Part shown: one piece after another, positions 6,821 to 14,764 of the stretch
Position numbering within the stretch: position 1 is the first letter of the stretch
Layout of the letters: each line of letters starts with the position of its first letter
Assembly: GCF_029813785.1 (NCBI RefSeq)
Contig: NZ_JARVKY010000018.1
Span: forward strand, 124,001-188,000
Length of the DNA: 64,000 nucleotides
Source: Streptomyces sp. DH41
Lineage (GTDB): Bacteria > Actinomycetota > Actinomycetes > Streptomycetales > Streptomycetaceae
Direction: 5' to 3'
Translations under genes and position numbers: made by a program
The notes under the pieces: generated by a model
Told to the model about the DNA's origin: nothing
Database searches by the model: none
What the model saw: the letters and a program-made list of their open reading frames with translations, nothing else

Positions 6821-8070
6821 GCGGGCCGGACCGCCCGGACGGCCGCTCGGACCGCTCGGACGGCCACTCGGACCGCCCAGGCCGCCGCCCGGAACTCCCG
6901 GTGGTGATCGTCGGCGGGCTGCACGCCGACGCCCGCAGGGCGGCCGTGACCCGGCTGCTGGCCGACGTACCCGGCAGTGTCGTCCTCCACCACGACCTGG
7001 CGACGGCCGCCGCGGGCACGGTCGTACGGACCGTCCGGGACGCCACCGGCATCCTGTCCGCCGGCGAGGCGCCCCTGGTCAACGACTGTGCCTGCTGCGC
7101 CCTGCGCGAGGACCTCGTCCCCGAGCTGGAGCGGCTCGCGGACGCCGGAGGCACCCCCCTGGCGGTCGTCGAGCTGTGGGACTCCGTCGAGCCGAAGGCG
7201 ATGGCGGAGGTGGTGACGGCCGGCGGCTTCACCGTCACGGGCGTGATCACCGCCGTCGACCCGGCGCTGGTACTGCCGTACCTGGGCAACGGCGACGACC
7301 TCGCCGAGGGTGGCCTCGCCGCCGCGGCCACCGACCGGCGCACCGTCGCCGACACCTTCGCGCGCCAGCTGGAGTACGCCCCCGTCCTCGCCCTCGCCGA
7401 CTCCCTCCCCGGCTCCCCGGAGGCCGACGACGAGGACCGCGAGCTGCTGGCCCAGCTGCATCCGACGGCCCGCCGGGTCCCGGTCGGCCACGTCGACCCG
7501 GCGGGCACGCCACCCGCGACCTCTCCCGCGTGCTCCGAGCTGGCGCGGGCCGCCCTCGCCGGCTTCGACGTGGAGGCCGCGGCCGCCGCGCAGCACCCGG
7601 CCTGTGCCCTGCTGCCCGCGGAGGCCGACGCACACGGTGTCGCCACCCTCGTCTGGCACCGGCGGCGCCCCTTCCACCCCGAGCGGCTGTACGCGGCGCT
7701 GGAGGACCTGACCTGCGCCGCCGCCCGCAGCCGGGGCCGGTTCTGGCTCGCCGGCAAGGGGGACGCGTTGCTCCACTGGGACGCCGCGGGCGGGGCCCTG
7801 TGCGTGGAGAGCGCGGGGCCCTGGCTCGCGTCGCTGCCCGACGCCGCCTGGGAGCTGGTCCCGCCCGTGCGTCGAGCCGCCGCCGCGCTGGACTGGGACC
7901 CCGAGCACGGCGACCGCTGCCAGCACCTGGTCTTCACGTCCCCCGGCCTCGACCGCGACGGCCTGGAGCGGCTCCTGGAGTCCTGCCTGCTGACCGATGC
8001 CGAGTACGCCGCCGGACAGGCCGCCTGGCAGCAGCTGCCGCCCGCCTTCGACACCCTCCTGGAGGTCTGA
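6817..8070 (+). CDS. CobW/COG0523-family protein with a degenerate P-loop
   Basis: 417 residues from the ATG overlapping the L31 stop. It has the general COG0523 (G3E) layout: an N-terminal strand-loop (PVVIVGGLHADARRAAVTRL), a cysteine metal motif CACC at NDCACCALREDL, an ELWDSVEP strand, and a C-terminal CobW_C domain (HPERLYAALEDLTC, GRFWLAGKGDALLHWD). However, the loop that should read GxxGxGKT reads GGLHADARRA, with no Lys-Ser/Thr, so GTP binding by the usual P-loop is unlikely. Context inside a Zur-type operon of zinc-free ribosomal proteins suggests a role in zinc handling. Metallochaperone function is inference. Confidence 0.8.
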   Translation: MSGPDRPDGRSDRSDGHSDRPGRRPELPVVIVGGLHADARRAAVTRLLADVPGSVVLHHDLATAAAGTVVRTVRDATGILSAGEAPLVNDCACCALREDLVPELERLADAGGTPLAVVELWDSVEPKAMAEVVTAGGFTVTGVITAVDPALVLPYLGNGDDLAEGGLAAAATDRRTVADTFARQLEYAPVLALADSLPGSPEADDEDRELLAQLHPTARRVPVGHVDPAGTPPATSPACSELARAALAGFDVEAAAAAQHPACALLPAEADAHGVATLVWHRRRPFHPERLYAALEDLTCAAARSRGRFWLAGKGDALLHWDAAGGALCVESAGPWLASLPDAAWELVPPVRRAAAALDWDPEHGDRCQHLVFTSPGLDRDGLERLLESCLLTDAEYAAGQAAWQQLPPAFDTLLEV

Positions 8071-8073
8071 CCC

Positions 8074-8367
8074 ATGCCCCGCGAGGGAGATCACAAGGGA
8101 GATCACACAAGAGGTCACAAGAGCGAGGGCAGGGGCGAGGGCAGGGGCGGCAGCGGGTCCGTCAGGCAGCGGCCCAATCCCCTGGACCAGGCCGGAGTGA
8201 CGTACGTCGACTACAAGGACACCGACCTGTTGCGGAAGTTCGTCTCCGACCGTGGCAAGATCCGCAACCGCCGCGTCACCCGCGTGACGTCCCGGCAGCA
8301 GCGGCAGCTGGCCCGGGCGATCAAGAACGCGCGCGAGATGGGGCTGCTGCCGTACGCCGTGCGCTGA
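8074..8367 (+). CDS. rpsR: 30S ribosomal protein S18, zinc-independent paralogue with N-terminal extension
   Basis: 97 residues. From about residue 30 it is a standard S18 (RPNPLDQAGVTYVDYKDTDL, FVSDRGKIRNRRVTRVTSRQ, ending MGLLPYAVR) but has no Cys residues, so it is the C-minus form. The first 30 residues are an unusual Gly/His/Lys-rich segment with repeats GDHKGDHTRGHK and EGRGEGRGG. It starts three bases after the COG0523 stop and ends the operon; a strong terminator follows. Confidence 0.9.
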   Translation: MPREGDHKGDHTRGHKSEGRGEGRGGSGSVRQRPNPLDQAGVTYVDYKDTDLLRKFVSDRGKIRNRRVTRVTSRQQRQLARAIKNAREMGLLPYAVR

Positions 8368-8399
8368 CCTGCGCGTCGCATCTCGTCCGTCGGTTTCGC

Positions 8400-8436
8400 A
8401 CCGGGGGCCCGCTCTTGGGAGCGGGCCCCCGGTTTT
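8400..8436 (+). terminator. terminator of the C-minus ribosomal operon
   Basis: A 15-bp perfect GC-rich stem (ACCGGGGGCCCGCTC and its complement) with a TTGG loop is followed by TTTTG. It lies 32 bases after the S18 stop. The short direct repeat TGTTGCATG occurs twice just beyond, at about 8436-8454. Confidence 0.85.
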
Positions 8437-8568
8437 GTTGCATGTTGTTGCATGTTCTTGGAATCCGGGGGCATACGCGGGAACGACTTCCCGGGAGCGG
8501 GCGTCAGAGAGGGCAAGGGCTTTCGGGCAGAGCGACCGGCACGGCTGTAACCGCGAGAACACCGCGCG

Positions 8569-8595
8569 TGCACGTGCATTTGCTCATGCATCTGC
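8569..8595 (+). promoter_or_regulatory. 27-bp motif upstream of the DUF397 gene (inverted copy at 9581-9607)
   Basis: The block contains the palindrome TGCACGTGCA followed by TTTGCTCATGCATCTGC. Its reverse complement recurs at 9581-9607 upstream of the divergently read ATPase gene with 24 of 27 identical bases. Each copy therefore has the same orientation relative to the gene it precedes. This is a candidate operator for the XRE/DUF5753 regulator encoded at 9826-10686. Confidence 0.65.
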
Positions 8596-8677
8596 ACGGA
8601 GAACAGGGTTATGATCCGGATCAGTTGACCACTGCATCAATGGCCACATCAGCCAGTGCACCACCGGGGAGCGACCT

Positions 8678-8920
8678 GTGGACCACGACGTGTACAACGG
8701 CATGGCCGCCACGCAGCTGCACGACGCGGCCTGGCAGAAGAGCCGGCACAGCAACTCGCAGGGCTCCTGCGTGGAGTTCGCGCGACTGCCCGACGGTGCC
8801 GTGGCGGTGCGGAACTCCCGCTTCCCCGACGGTCCCGCGCTCGTCTACACGCGCGCCGAGATCGAGGCCATGCTGCTGGGCGTCAAGGACGGCGAGTTCG
8901 ACCACCTGATCGCGAGCTGA
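8678..8920 (+). CDS. DUF397 small protein
   Basis: 80 residues from a GTG preceded by GGGGAG. It has the DUF397 signature AAWQKSRHSNSQGSCVEFARL, then VAVRNSRFPDGPALVYTRAEIEA. DUF397 proteins in Streptomyces are small partners of XRE/DUF5753 regulators of the WhiJ/AbaA type and often sit beside a histidine-kinase-like ATPase, exactly the set found here. They are thought to modulate the DNA binding of the regulator. It converges on the ATPase gene and carries the shared 27-bp motif about 80 bases upstream. Confidence 0.85.
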   Translation: MDHDVYNGMAATQLHDAAWQKSRHSNSQGSCVEFARLPDGAVAVRNSRFPDGPALVYTRAEIEAMLLGVKDGEFDHLIAS

Positions 8921-8980
8921 TGGCGAGCTGACCGTGGAACCGATCGCGGAGCCGATGGGCGAGCCGATCGCGGGCCGCCG

Positions 8981-9505
8981 TCACTCGTAACGAGGCCGCT
9001 CCATCATCCCATCGGGCTTCTGGAGCCGGAACAGGGCCCAGACCACCTTGCCGTTGAGCGTCCCGGCGAGCGGGTGCCAGCCCCAGCTGTCGCTGAAGGA
9101 GTCGACGAGGAACAGGCCGCGGCCCGACTCCGCCGAGAAGTCGTCCGTCTCACGGGCCACCGGACTGTCGTGACTGGGGTCGCGCACCGCGCACACCAGC
9201 CGCTCGGTCCAACGCATCAGATGCAGCCGGACGGGGCCGTTCTGCTCCCCGCGCCTCGGGGTGTCGGCCGGCAGCGCGTGCCGCAGGGCGTTGGTGACGA
9301 GTTCGGAGACCACCAGGCAGACGTCGTCGAAACGGTCGCCCGTGTCCCAGCCGTCGAGCGTTCTGCGGGTGAACCCCCGGGCCTCGCGCACCGCTTCGTA
9401 GCGAGGCGGCAGGGCGCAGGAGGCGGCGTTGGACACGGCCGCGGGGTCGAGTGGCGGAAGGCCCTGCCGTAACGGCTCGAGCATGGTCGATCCATTCGTC
9501 CCCAT
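8981..9505 (-). CDS. anti-sigma-factor-like ATP-binding protein (HATPase_c_2)
   Basis: 174 residues from the ATG at 9505, chosen because GGGAG lies eight bases upstream; a GTG three codons earlier is also in frame. The GHKL fold is seen as the N-box (VVSELVTNALRHA) near residue 75 and a G-box (ESGRGLFLVDSFSDSWGW) near 130. This type is common in Streptomyces and related to SpoIIAB/RsbW anti-sigma kinases. It belongs with the neighbouring DUF397 and XRE/DUF5753 genes and carries the shared motif upstream at 9581-9607. Confidence 0.8.
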   Translation of the reverse strand: MGTNGSTMLEPLRQGLPPLDPAAVSNAASCALPPRYEAVREARGFTRRTLDGWDTGDRFDDVCLVVSELVTNALRHALPADTPRRGEQNGPVRLHLMRWTERLVCAVRDPSHDSPVARETDDFSAESGRGLFLVDSFSDSWGWHPLAGTLNGKVVWALFRLQKPDGMMERPRYE

Positions 9506-9580
9506 GCGAGGCACTCCCGGGAATTCGCGGTCGTAGCGATGCGGCGCGGTGGTGCGGGACCATGGTTTCGGATGCGTTCC

Positions 9581-9607
9581 GCAGATGCAAGGGCAGATGC
9601 ACGTGCA
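9581..9607 (-). promoter_or_regulatory. second copy of the 27-bp motif, upstream of the ATPase gene
   Basis: Begins GCAGATGCAAGGGCAG and ends in the palindrome TGCACGTGCA. It is the inverted counterpart of 8569-8595 and lies 76 bases upstream of the ATPase start. A weaker fragment, GTGCATTTCCTC, occurs at 9719-9730 between this site and the regulator gene. The rest of the 9506-9825 intergenic region is AT-richer than its surroundings and carries both divergent promoters. Confidence 0.65.
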
Positions 9608-9825
9608 CGTGACCGAAATGGACCTGCCCGTACCGCTTGTTGGCCAAATTTTCCGTCATCTTCGCCCCTCCGTCACCTCACGTGGCGACCGCTTTCCGCC
9701 CCCTCCGTGCATGATCCTGTGCATTTCCTCTGGCTCGATTCCGTTTCCGTAACCGGACGAGTACTGCTCGGAGTGTTTTAGTGGCAGACTTCGGCCCTTG
9801 AAGACGGTTGGGGAGGCTGGCGAAC

Positions 9826-10686
9826 GTGAGCGCGGGAGAGCCCGGATCGGTGGTGCGGCGCATGCTGCTCGGATCACAACTCAGGCGGCTGCGTGAGACG
9901 CGGGGGATCACGCGGGAGGCGGCGGGCTACTCGATCCGCGCCTCGGAGTCGAAGATCAGCCGGATGGAGCTGGGCCGGGTGAGCTTCAAGACCAGGGACG
10001 TGGAGGACCTGCTGACCCTGTACGGCATCACGGACGGGCAGGAGCGCACCTCCCTGCTGTCCCTGGCCAAGGAGGCCAACGTCGCCGGGTGGTGGCACAG
10101 TTACTCCGACGTACTGCCCAGCTGGTTCCCCACCTATGTGGGCCTGGAGGGCGCCGCCTCACTCATCCGCGTGTACGAGGTGCAGTTCGTGCACGGCCTG
10201 CTGCAGACCGAGGACTACGCCCGCGCGGTCGTCCGGCGCGGCATGAAGGGCGCCGGCGAGGCGGACATCGAGCGGCGGGTGGCGCTGCGCCTGGAACGGC
10301 AGAAGCACCTCGTCGCCGAGAACGCTCCCGAGTTCCACATCGTCCTGGACGAGGCCGCACTGCGCCGCCCCTACGGTGACCGCGCGGTGATGCGCGGCCA
10401 GCTCCAGCACCTCATCGAGATGTCCGAGCGGCCCAACGTGCGCCTGCAGATAATGCCGTTCGGCTTCGGCGGGCACTCCGGCGAGAGTGGCGCGTTCACG
10501 ATCCTCAGCTTCCCCGAGTCCGACCTGTCGGACGTCGTCTACCTGGAGCAGCTCACCAGCGCGCTCTACCTGGACAAGCACGAGGACGTCACCCAGTACG
10601 AGACGGCGCTGAAGGAACTCCAGCAGGACAGCCCCGGACCGGACGAGAGCCGGGACCTGCTGCGCGGGCTCATCCAACTGTCCTGA
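9826..10686 (+). CDS. XRE-family regulator with DUF5753 (WhiJ-like)
   Basis: 286 residues from the GTG at 9826, selected because GGGGAGG lies nine bases upstream. The N-terminal HTH (LGSQLRRLRETRGITREAAG, IRASESKISRMELGR) occupies residues about 12-65. DUF5753 follows (VQFVHGLLQTEDYARAV; LDEAALRRPYGD; LQIMPFGFGGHSGESGAF; VYLEQLTSALYLD) to the end. This architecture defines the large Streptomyces family that includes WhiJ, typically paired with DUF397 proteins and anti-sigma-like ATPases, as here. It probably binds the motif repeated upstream of both partners (inference). Confidence 0.85.
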   Translation: MSAGEPGSVVRRMLLGSQLRRLRETRGITREAAGYSIRASESKISRMELGRVSFKTRDVEDLLTLYGITDGQERTSLLSLAKEANVAGWWHSYSDVLPSWFPTYVGLEGAASLIRVYEVQFVHGLLQTEDYARAVVRRGMKGAGEADIERRVALRLERQKHLVAENAPEFHIVLDEAALRRPYGDRAVMRGQLQHLIEMSERPNVRLQIMPFGFGGHSGESGAFTILSFPESDLSDVVYLEQLTSALYLDKHEDVTQYETALKELQQDSPGPDESRDLLRGLIQLS

Positions 10687-10868
10687 GAGCCGGCTCCTCT
10701 CCGACTCCCCCGGGACTCGGCTCCTCTCCGACTCTCCCGGGCCCGGCTCCTCTCCAGCTCTCCCGAAGCTGTGTCTCTCTTCAACTCCCCTGACACACCA
10801 GTACGATGACGCGCAATCAGGCGGCTCGCTCGCGGCGGCTGCGGCAGCTATGGGGATTGAGGGAACAC

Positions 10869-12329
10869 ATGTCGTCGTACTTCACCGACCTCGCCCAGCA
10901 GTACATCGACGGCGAGTGGCGCCCGGGCACCGGCTCCTGGGACATCATCGACTTCAACCCGTACGACAACGAGAAGCTGGCCTCGATCACGATAGCCACG
11001 GTCGACGAGGTCGACGCCGCCTACCGGGCGGCCGAGCGCGGGCAGAAGCGGTGGGCGGCGACGAACCCGTACGCCCGCCGCGCGGTGTTCGAGAAGGTGC
11101 TGCGGCTCGTGGAGGACCGCGAGGCGGAGATCAGCGAGGCGATCATCGCCGAGCTGGGCGGCACACGTCTGAAGGCCGCCTTCGAACTGCACCTCGCCAA
11201 GGAGTTCCTGCGCGAGGCGGTGCACCTGTCGCTGGCGCCCGAGGGCAGGATCATCCCGTCCCCGGTCGACGGCAAGGAGAACCGCGTCTACCGGGTGCCG
11301 GTCGGCGTCGTGGGCGTCATCAGCCCCTTCAACTTCCCCTTCCTCCTCTCCCTGAAGTCGGTCGCCCCGGCCCTCGCCCTCGGCAACGGCGTCGTCCTCA
11401 AGCCGCACCAGAACACGCCGGTGGTCGGCGGCACCCTGGTCGCGAAGCTCTTCGAGGACGCCGGTCTGCCGGGCGGCCTGCTGAACGTCGTGGTCACCGA
11501 CATCGCGGAGATAGGCGACGCCTTCCTGGAGCACCCGGTCCCGAAGGTGATCTCCTTCACCGGCTCCGACGCCGTCGGCCGCCACGTGGCCACCGTCTGC
11601 GCCGCGAACTTCAAGCGCTCGGTCCTCGAACTCGGCGGCAACAGCGCCCTGGTGGTCCTCGACGACGCCGACGTCGACTACGCGGTCGACGCCGCCGTCT
11701 TCAGCCGGTACGTTCACCAGGGCCAGGTCTGCATGGCCGCCAACCGTGTGCTGGTCGACCGCTCGGTGGCCGACGAGTTCACCGAGAAGTTCGTCGCCAA
11801 GGTGAAGACCCTCAAGGCCGGCGACCCGCGCGACCCGTCGACCGTCATCGGCCCGGTGATCAACTCCTCCCAGGCGGACGCGATCTCGGGCGTCGTCGAG
11901 CAGGCGCTCGCCGAGGGCGCGACCGCGCTGGTGCGCGGCACGACCACGGACAACCTGGTCGAGCCGTCGGTCCTGACCGGCCTGCCCGCCGACTCCGCCC
12001 TGCTGCGGCAGGAGGTCTTCGGCCCGGTCGCCTTCCTCGTCCCGTTCGACGGCGAGGAGGAGGCCGTACGCCTCGTCAACGACACCCCGTACGGCCTGAG
12101 CGGCGCCGTGCACACCGGGAACATCGAGCGCGGCGTCGACTTCGCCAAGCAGATCGACACCGGGATGTTCCACGTGAACGACGGGACCGTGCACGACGAG
12201 CCGATCGTGCCCTTCGGCGGCGAGAAGCACTCCGGTATCGGCCGCCTCAACGGCGACACCATGCTGGACGCCTTCACCACACAGAAGTGGATCTCGGTGC
12301 AGCACGGCCGGAGCGCCTTCCCCTTCTGA
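10869..12329 (+). CDS. NAD(P)-dependent aldehyde dehydrogenase
   Basis: 486 residues from the ATG at 10869 (MSSYFTDLAQQYIDGEWRPG). Canonical features are the SPFNFPF substrate/cofactor segment, LKPHQNTPVVGG, FTGSDAVGRHV, the general base Glu254 in LELGGN, the catalytic Cys288 in GQVCMAANR, and EVFGPVAFLVPF near the end. It resembles the benzaldehyde/vanillin dehydrogenase branch, but the substrate cannot be read from sequence. It stands as a single gene between the WhiJ-like regulator and an inverted repeat. Confidence 0.9.
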   Translation: MSSYFTDLAQQYIDGEWRPGTGSWDIIDFNPYDNEKLASITIATVDEVDAAYRAAERGQKRWAATNPYARRAVFEKVLRLVEDREAEISEAIIAELGGTRLKAAFELHLAKEFLREAVHLSLAPEGRIIPSPVDGKENRVYRVPVGVVGVISPFNFPFLLSLKSVAPALALGNGVVLKPHQNTPVVGGTLVAKLFEDAGLPGGLLNVVVTDIAEIGDAFLEHPVPKVISFTGSDAVGRHVATVCAANFKRSVLELGGNSALVVLDDADVDYAVDAAVFSRYVHQGQVCMAANRVLVDRSVADEFTEKFVAKVKTLKAGDPRDPSTVIGPVINSSQADAISGVVEQALAEGATALVRGTTTDNLVEPSVLTGLPADSALLRQEVFGPVAFLVPFDGEEEAVRLVNDTPYGLSGAVHTGNIERGVDFAKQIDTGMFHVNDGTVHDEPIVPFGGEKHSGIGRLNGDTMLDAFTTQKWISVQHGRSAFPF

Positions 12330-12364
12330 ACCGCCCCCTGAGGCTTTTTCCTCGGTTTCTCCGG

Positions 12365-12403
12365 ACGGACCCTTGCGGACAGAGGTTGACCGCAAGGGTC
12401 CGT
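12365..12403. terminator. 14-bp perfect inverted repeat after the aldehyde dehydrogenase gene
   Basis: ACGGACCCTTGCGG is followed by an 11-base spacer and its exact reverse complement. It lies 35 bases after the aldehyde dehydrogenase stop and 55 bases before the DinB-like gene. There is no T run, so it could be a Streptomyces-style terminator or an operator for the next gene, whose promoter must lie close by. Confidence 0.5.
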
Positions 12404-12458
12404 AGCTTGGTCGGTGTCAGGGGGAAACGCCCCCGGCCTCGACGAAAGGCGGCCGGCC

Positions 12459-13004
12459 ATGGTCACCCACGTGCGATCCGAAGAGCAGGGCGACGAGCGC
12501 GGAGCGCTGCTGTCCTTCCTGGCGGAGCAGCGCGGCGGCATCCGCCGGGCCGTGCTGGGCCTGACGGACGAGCAGGCGTCGTCCCGGCCCAGCGCCAGCG
12601 AGCTGTCCCTGGCCGGACTGCTCAAGCACGTCGCCGAGGTCGAGCAGGGCTGGGTCGCCCGCGCCAGGCAGGAGGCGCCGGCGGTCGCGCGGGACGAGTC
12701 GAACTGGCACGAGTGCTTCGCCCTGGTCGGCGACGAGACGGTCGCCTCCCAGCTGGCGTACTGGGAGAAGGTCGCCGCCGAGACGGAGGCGTTCGTCCGC
12801 TCGGTGCCCAGCCTCGACGACACCTTCCCGCTGCCGAACGACCCCTGGTTCCCGCCGGACGAGCGAGTCTCGATGCGCTGGCTCTGTCTGCACCTGATCC
12901 GCGAGACGGCCCGGCACGCCGGCCACGCCGACATCATCCGCGAGTCGCTGGACGGCGCCTCGGCCTGGGACCTGGTGGCCAGGGAACAGGACACTCCGGC
13001 CTAG
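12459..13004 (+). CDS. DinB/DUF664-family protein
   Basis: 181 residues from the ATG at 12459, preceded by GAAAGG. It is helical, with the DinB-superfamily pattern: LLSFLAEQRGGIRRAVLGLTDEQA, LSLAGLLKHVAEVEQGW (first His of the metal triad), and a C-terminal LCLHLIRETARHAGHADIIRESLDG (the other two His). Members such as mycothiol-dependent enzymes bind a divalent metal through three His. The reaction here is unknown. It ends nine bases before the PadR gene and is probably co-transcribed with it. Confidence 0.8.
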   Translation: MVTHVRSEEQGDERGALLSFLAEQRGGIRRAVLGLTDEQASSRPSASELSLAGLLKHVAEVEQGWVARARQEAPAVARDESNWHECFALVGDETVASQLAYWEKVAAETEAFVRSVPSLDDTFPLPNDPWFPPDERVSMRWLCLHLIRETARHAGHADIIRESLDGASAWDLVAREQDTPA

Positions 13005-13013
13005 TCTGGACCC

Positions 13014-13655
13014 ATGTCAGTGATCCGTCTCCTGGTGCTCGGCGCGGTCCGTCAGCACGGGCGGGCCCACGGCTACCAGGTGCGCAACGACCTGGAGTAC
13101 TGGGGCGCGCACGAGTGGTCCAACGCCAAGCCCGGCTCGATCTACCACGCCCTGAAGCAGATGGCCAAGCAGGGGCTGCTGCACGCGCACGAGATCGCCC
13201 CGTCGACCGCCGGCGGCCCGCCGCGCACGGAGTACGAGATCACGGAGACGGGCACCGAGGAGTACTTCAGCAGCCTGCGCGCGTCCCTCACGGCCTACGA
13301 CCAGAAACCGGACGTGCTCTCCGCGGGCCTCGGTCTGATGGTCGACCTGGAACGCGAGGAGGTGCTCGCCCTCCTGGAGGAGCGGGTCCGGGCCATCCGG
13401 GAGTGGCGCAGGTCCGTCACCGAGTACTACACGCCCGAGGACGGACCCGGGCAGCTCGGTCACATCGGCGAGATCATGAACCTCTGGGTCCACTCGGCCG
13501 ACACCGGCGCCGAGTGGACCCGCGCGCTCATCGAGCGCATCCGTGGCGGCGCCTACACCTTCGCGGGTGAGGGCGAGCCGTTCGTCGGCGTCCTGGCGGA
13601 GGGCGAGCGGAACCCGTACGCGACGGAGGAGCCGCATCCGGGGGACCGCGGCTGA
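13014..13655 (+). CDS. PadR-family transcriptional regulator
   Basis: 213 residues with an N-terminal winged helix (LLVLGAVRQHGRAHGYQVRN, PGSIYHALKQMAKQGLLHAH, RTEYEITETGTEEYFSSL) and a helical C-terminal dimerisation domain. PadR proteins repress multidrug exporters and dissociate on ligand binding. Immediately downstream is an ABC exporter operon whose promoter carries two near-identical 16-bp palindromes, the likely binding sites. Confidence 0.9.
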   Translation: MSVIRLLVLGAVRQHGRAHGYQVRNDLEYWGAHEWSNAKPGSIYHALKQMAKQGLLHAHEIAPSTAGGPPRTEYEITETGTEEYFSSLRASLTAYDQKPDVLSAGLGLMVDLEREEVLALLEERVRAIREWRRSVTEYYTPEDGPGQLGHIGEIMNLWVHSADTGAEWTRALIERIRGGAYTFAGEGEPFVGVLAEGERNPYATEEPHPGDRG

Positions 13656-13740
13656 TCCCGGGCCTGCCGACCGGCCGGGTCCGGCAGCTCAGCACGCCCG
13701 GCCGCTCAGTGTGCGCGGCGACTCATCGAACCCGATCAGC

Positions 13741-13756
13741 TAATCAAGTTTGATTA
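13741..13756. promoter_or_regulatory. PadR-type operator 1, overlapping the -35 of the ABC operon
   Basis: TAATCAAGTTTGATTA is a perfect palindrome apart from its central dinucleotide. It overlaps a -35-like TTGATT (13750-13755), 17 bases before a -10-like TACGGT (13773-13778). It pairs with the similar site at 13794-13809, 53 bases away start to start, about five helical turns, so both lie on the same DNA face. Confidence 0.7.
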
Positions 13757-13793
13757 ATGCGTGCGAGGAGGATACGGTCCCGAGTGGAACGAG

Positions 13794-13809
13794 TAGTCAA
13801 CTTTGACTA
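13794..13809. promoter_or_regulatory. PadR-type operator 2, just upstream of the ABC start
   Basis: TAGTCAACTTTGACTA has the same TARTCAA/TTGAYTA arms as operator 1. It lies between the proposed -10 and the GTG at 13823, so a bound repressor would block transcription elongation or cooperate with operator 1. Confidence 0.7.
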
Positions 13810-13822
13810 ACTAGGGGGCCAA

Positions 13823-14764
13823 GTGACCGACGCGGCGATCATCGTCGAAGGAGCACGCAAGAAGTACGGCGGCAAGAGCGCGCTGGACGGGCTCGACCTG
13901 ACGGTCGCGCGCGGCACCGTGCACGGCGTGCTGGGTCCGAACGGCGCGGGCAAGACGACGTTGGTCCGGATCCTGTCGACCCTGCTGCGCCCGGACTCCG
14001 GCCGGGCCGAGGTGGCCGGACACGACGTCGCCACCGACGCGTACGCCGTACGGCTGCGCATCGGCCTGCTCGGCCAGCACGCGGCGCTCGACGAGGAACT
14101 GGGCGGCCGGCAGAACCTGGAGATGTTCGGCCGCCTCCACCACCTGGGCGCCCGGCGGGCACGCGCGCGTGCTGACGAACTCCTGGCGCGCTTCGACCTC
14201 ACGGAAACCGGACGCAAGCCGGTCAGCGCCTACAGCGGCGGGATGCGGCGCCGCCTGGACCTGGCCGCGTCCCTGATCACCGAGCCGGAGGTGCTCTTCC
14301 TGGACGAACCGACCACCGGCCTGGACCCCCGGGGTCGCGCCGAGGTGTGGGACTCCGTCCGTTCCCTGGTCGACGGCGGTACGACGGTCCTGCTCACCAC
14401 CCAGTACCTGGAGGAGGCCGACCAGCTCGCCGACCGCATCTCGGTCGTCGACGCCGGCCGGGTGGTCGCCGACGGCACGGCGAACGAACTGAAGGCCGCC
14501 ACCGGCGGCGACCGCGTCGACGTCGTCCTGCGCGACGCCGGTCAACTGGGCACCGCGGCCGCCCTGCTGCCACTCACCGGCGTCCGCGTCGACGCCCACC
14601 GCCGACTGCTCAGCGCACCGGTCACCGACCGCATGGCGGCACTCTCCGGCGTCGTACGGGCGCTGGAGGAGGCCGGCCTGGAGGCGGAGGACGTGGCCCT
14701 GCGCCGCCCGACCCTGGACGAGGTGTTCCTGCACCTCACCGACCGCACCGAGGAGGCCGCGTGA
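13823..14764 (+). CDS. ABC exporter ATP-binding protein (DrrA-like)
   Basis: 313 residues. Walker A GPNGAGKTTL near residue 38, Q-loop in LGQHAALDEELGG, signature YSGGMRRRLDLAASL near 138, Walker B VLFLDEPTTGLDPRG near 158, and H-loop in LLTTQYLEEADQLAD. The C-terminal extension (residues about 225-310) is typical of the daunorubicin-resistance DrrA family. The stop overlaps the permease start by four bases. It probably powers drug or lipid-like export with the next gene under PadR control. Confidence 0.9.
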   Translation: MTDAAIIVEGARKKYGGKSALDGLDLTVARGTVHGVLGPNGAGKTTLVRILSTLLRPDSGRAEVAGHDVATDAYAVRLRIGLLGQHAALDEELGGRQNLEMFGRLHHLGARRARARADELLARFDLTETGRKPVSAYSGGMRRRLDLAASLITEPEVLFLDEPTTGLDPRGRAEVWDSVRSLVDGGTTVLLTTQYLEEADQLADRISVVDAGRVVADGTANELKAATGGDRVDVVLRDAGQLGTAAALLPLTGVRVDAHRRLLSAPVTDRMAALSGVVRALEEAGLEAEDVALRRPTLDEVFLHLTDRTEEAA

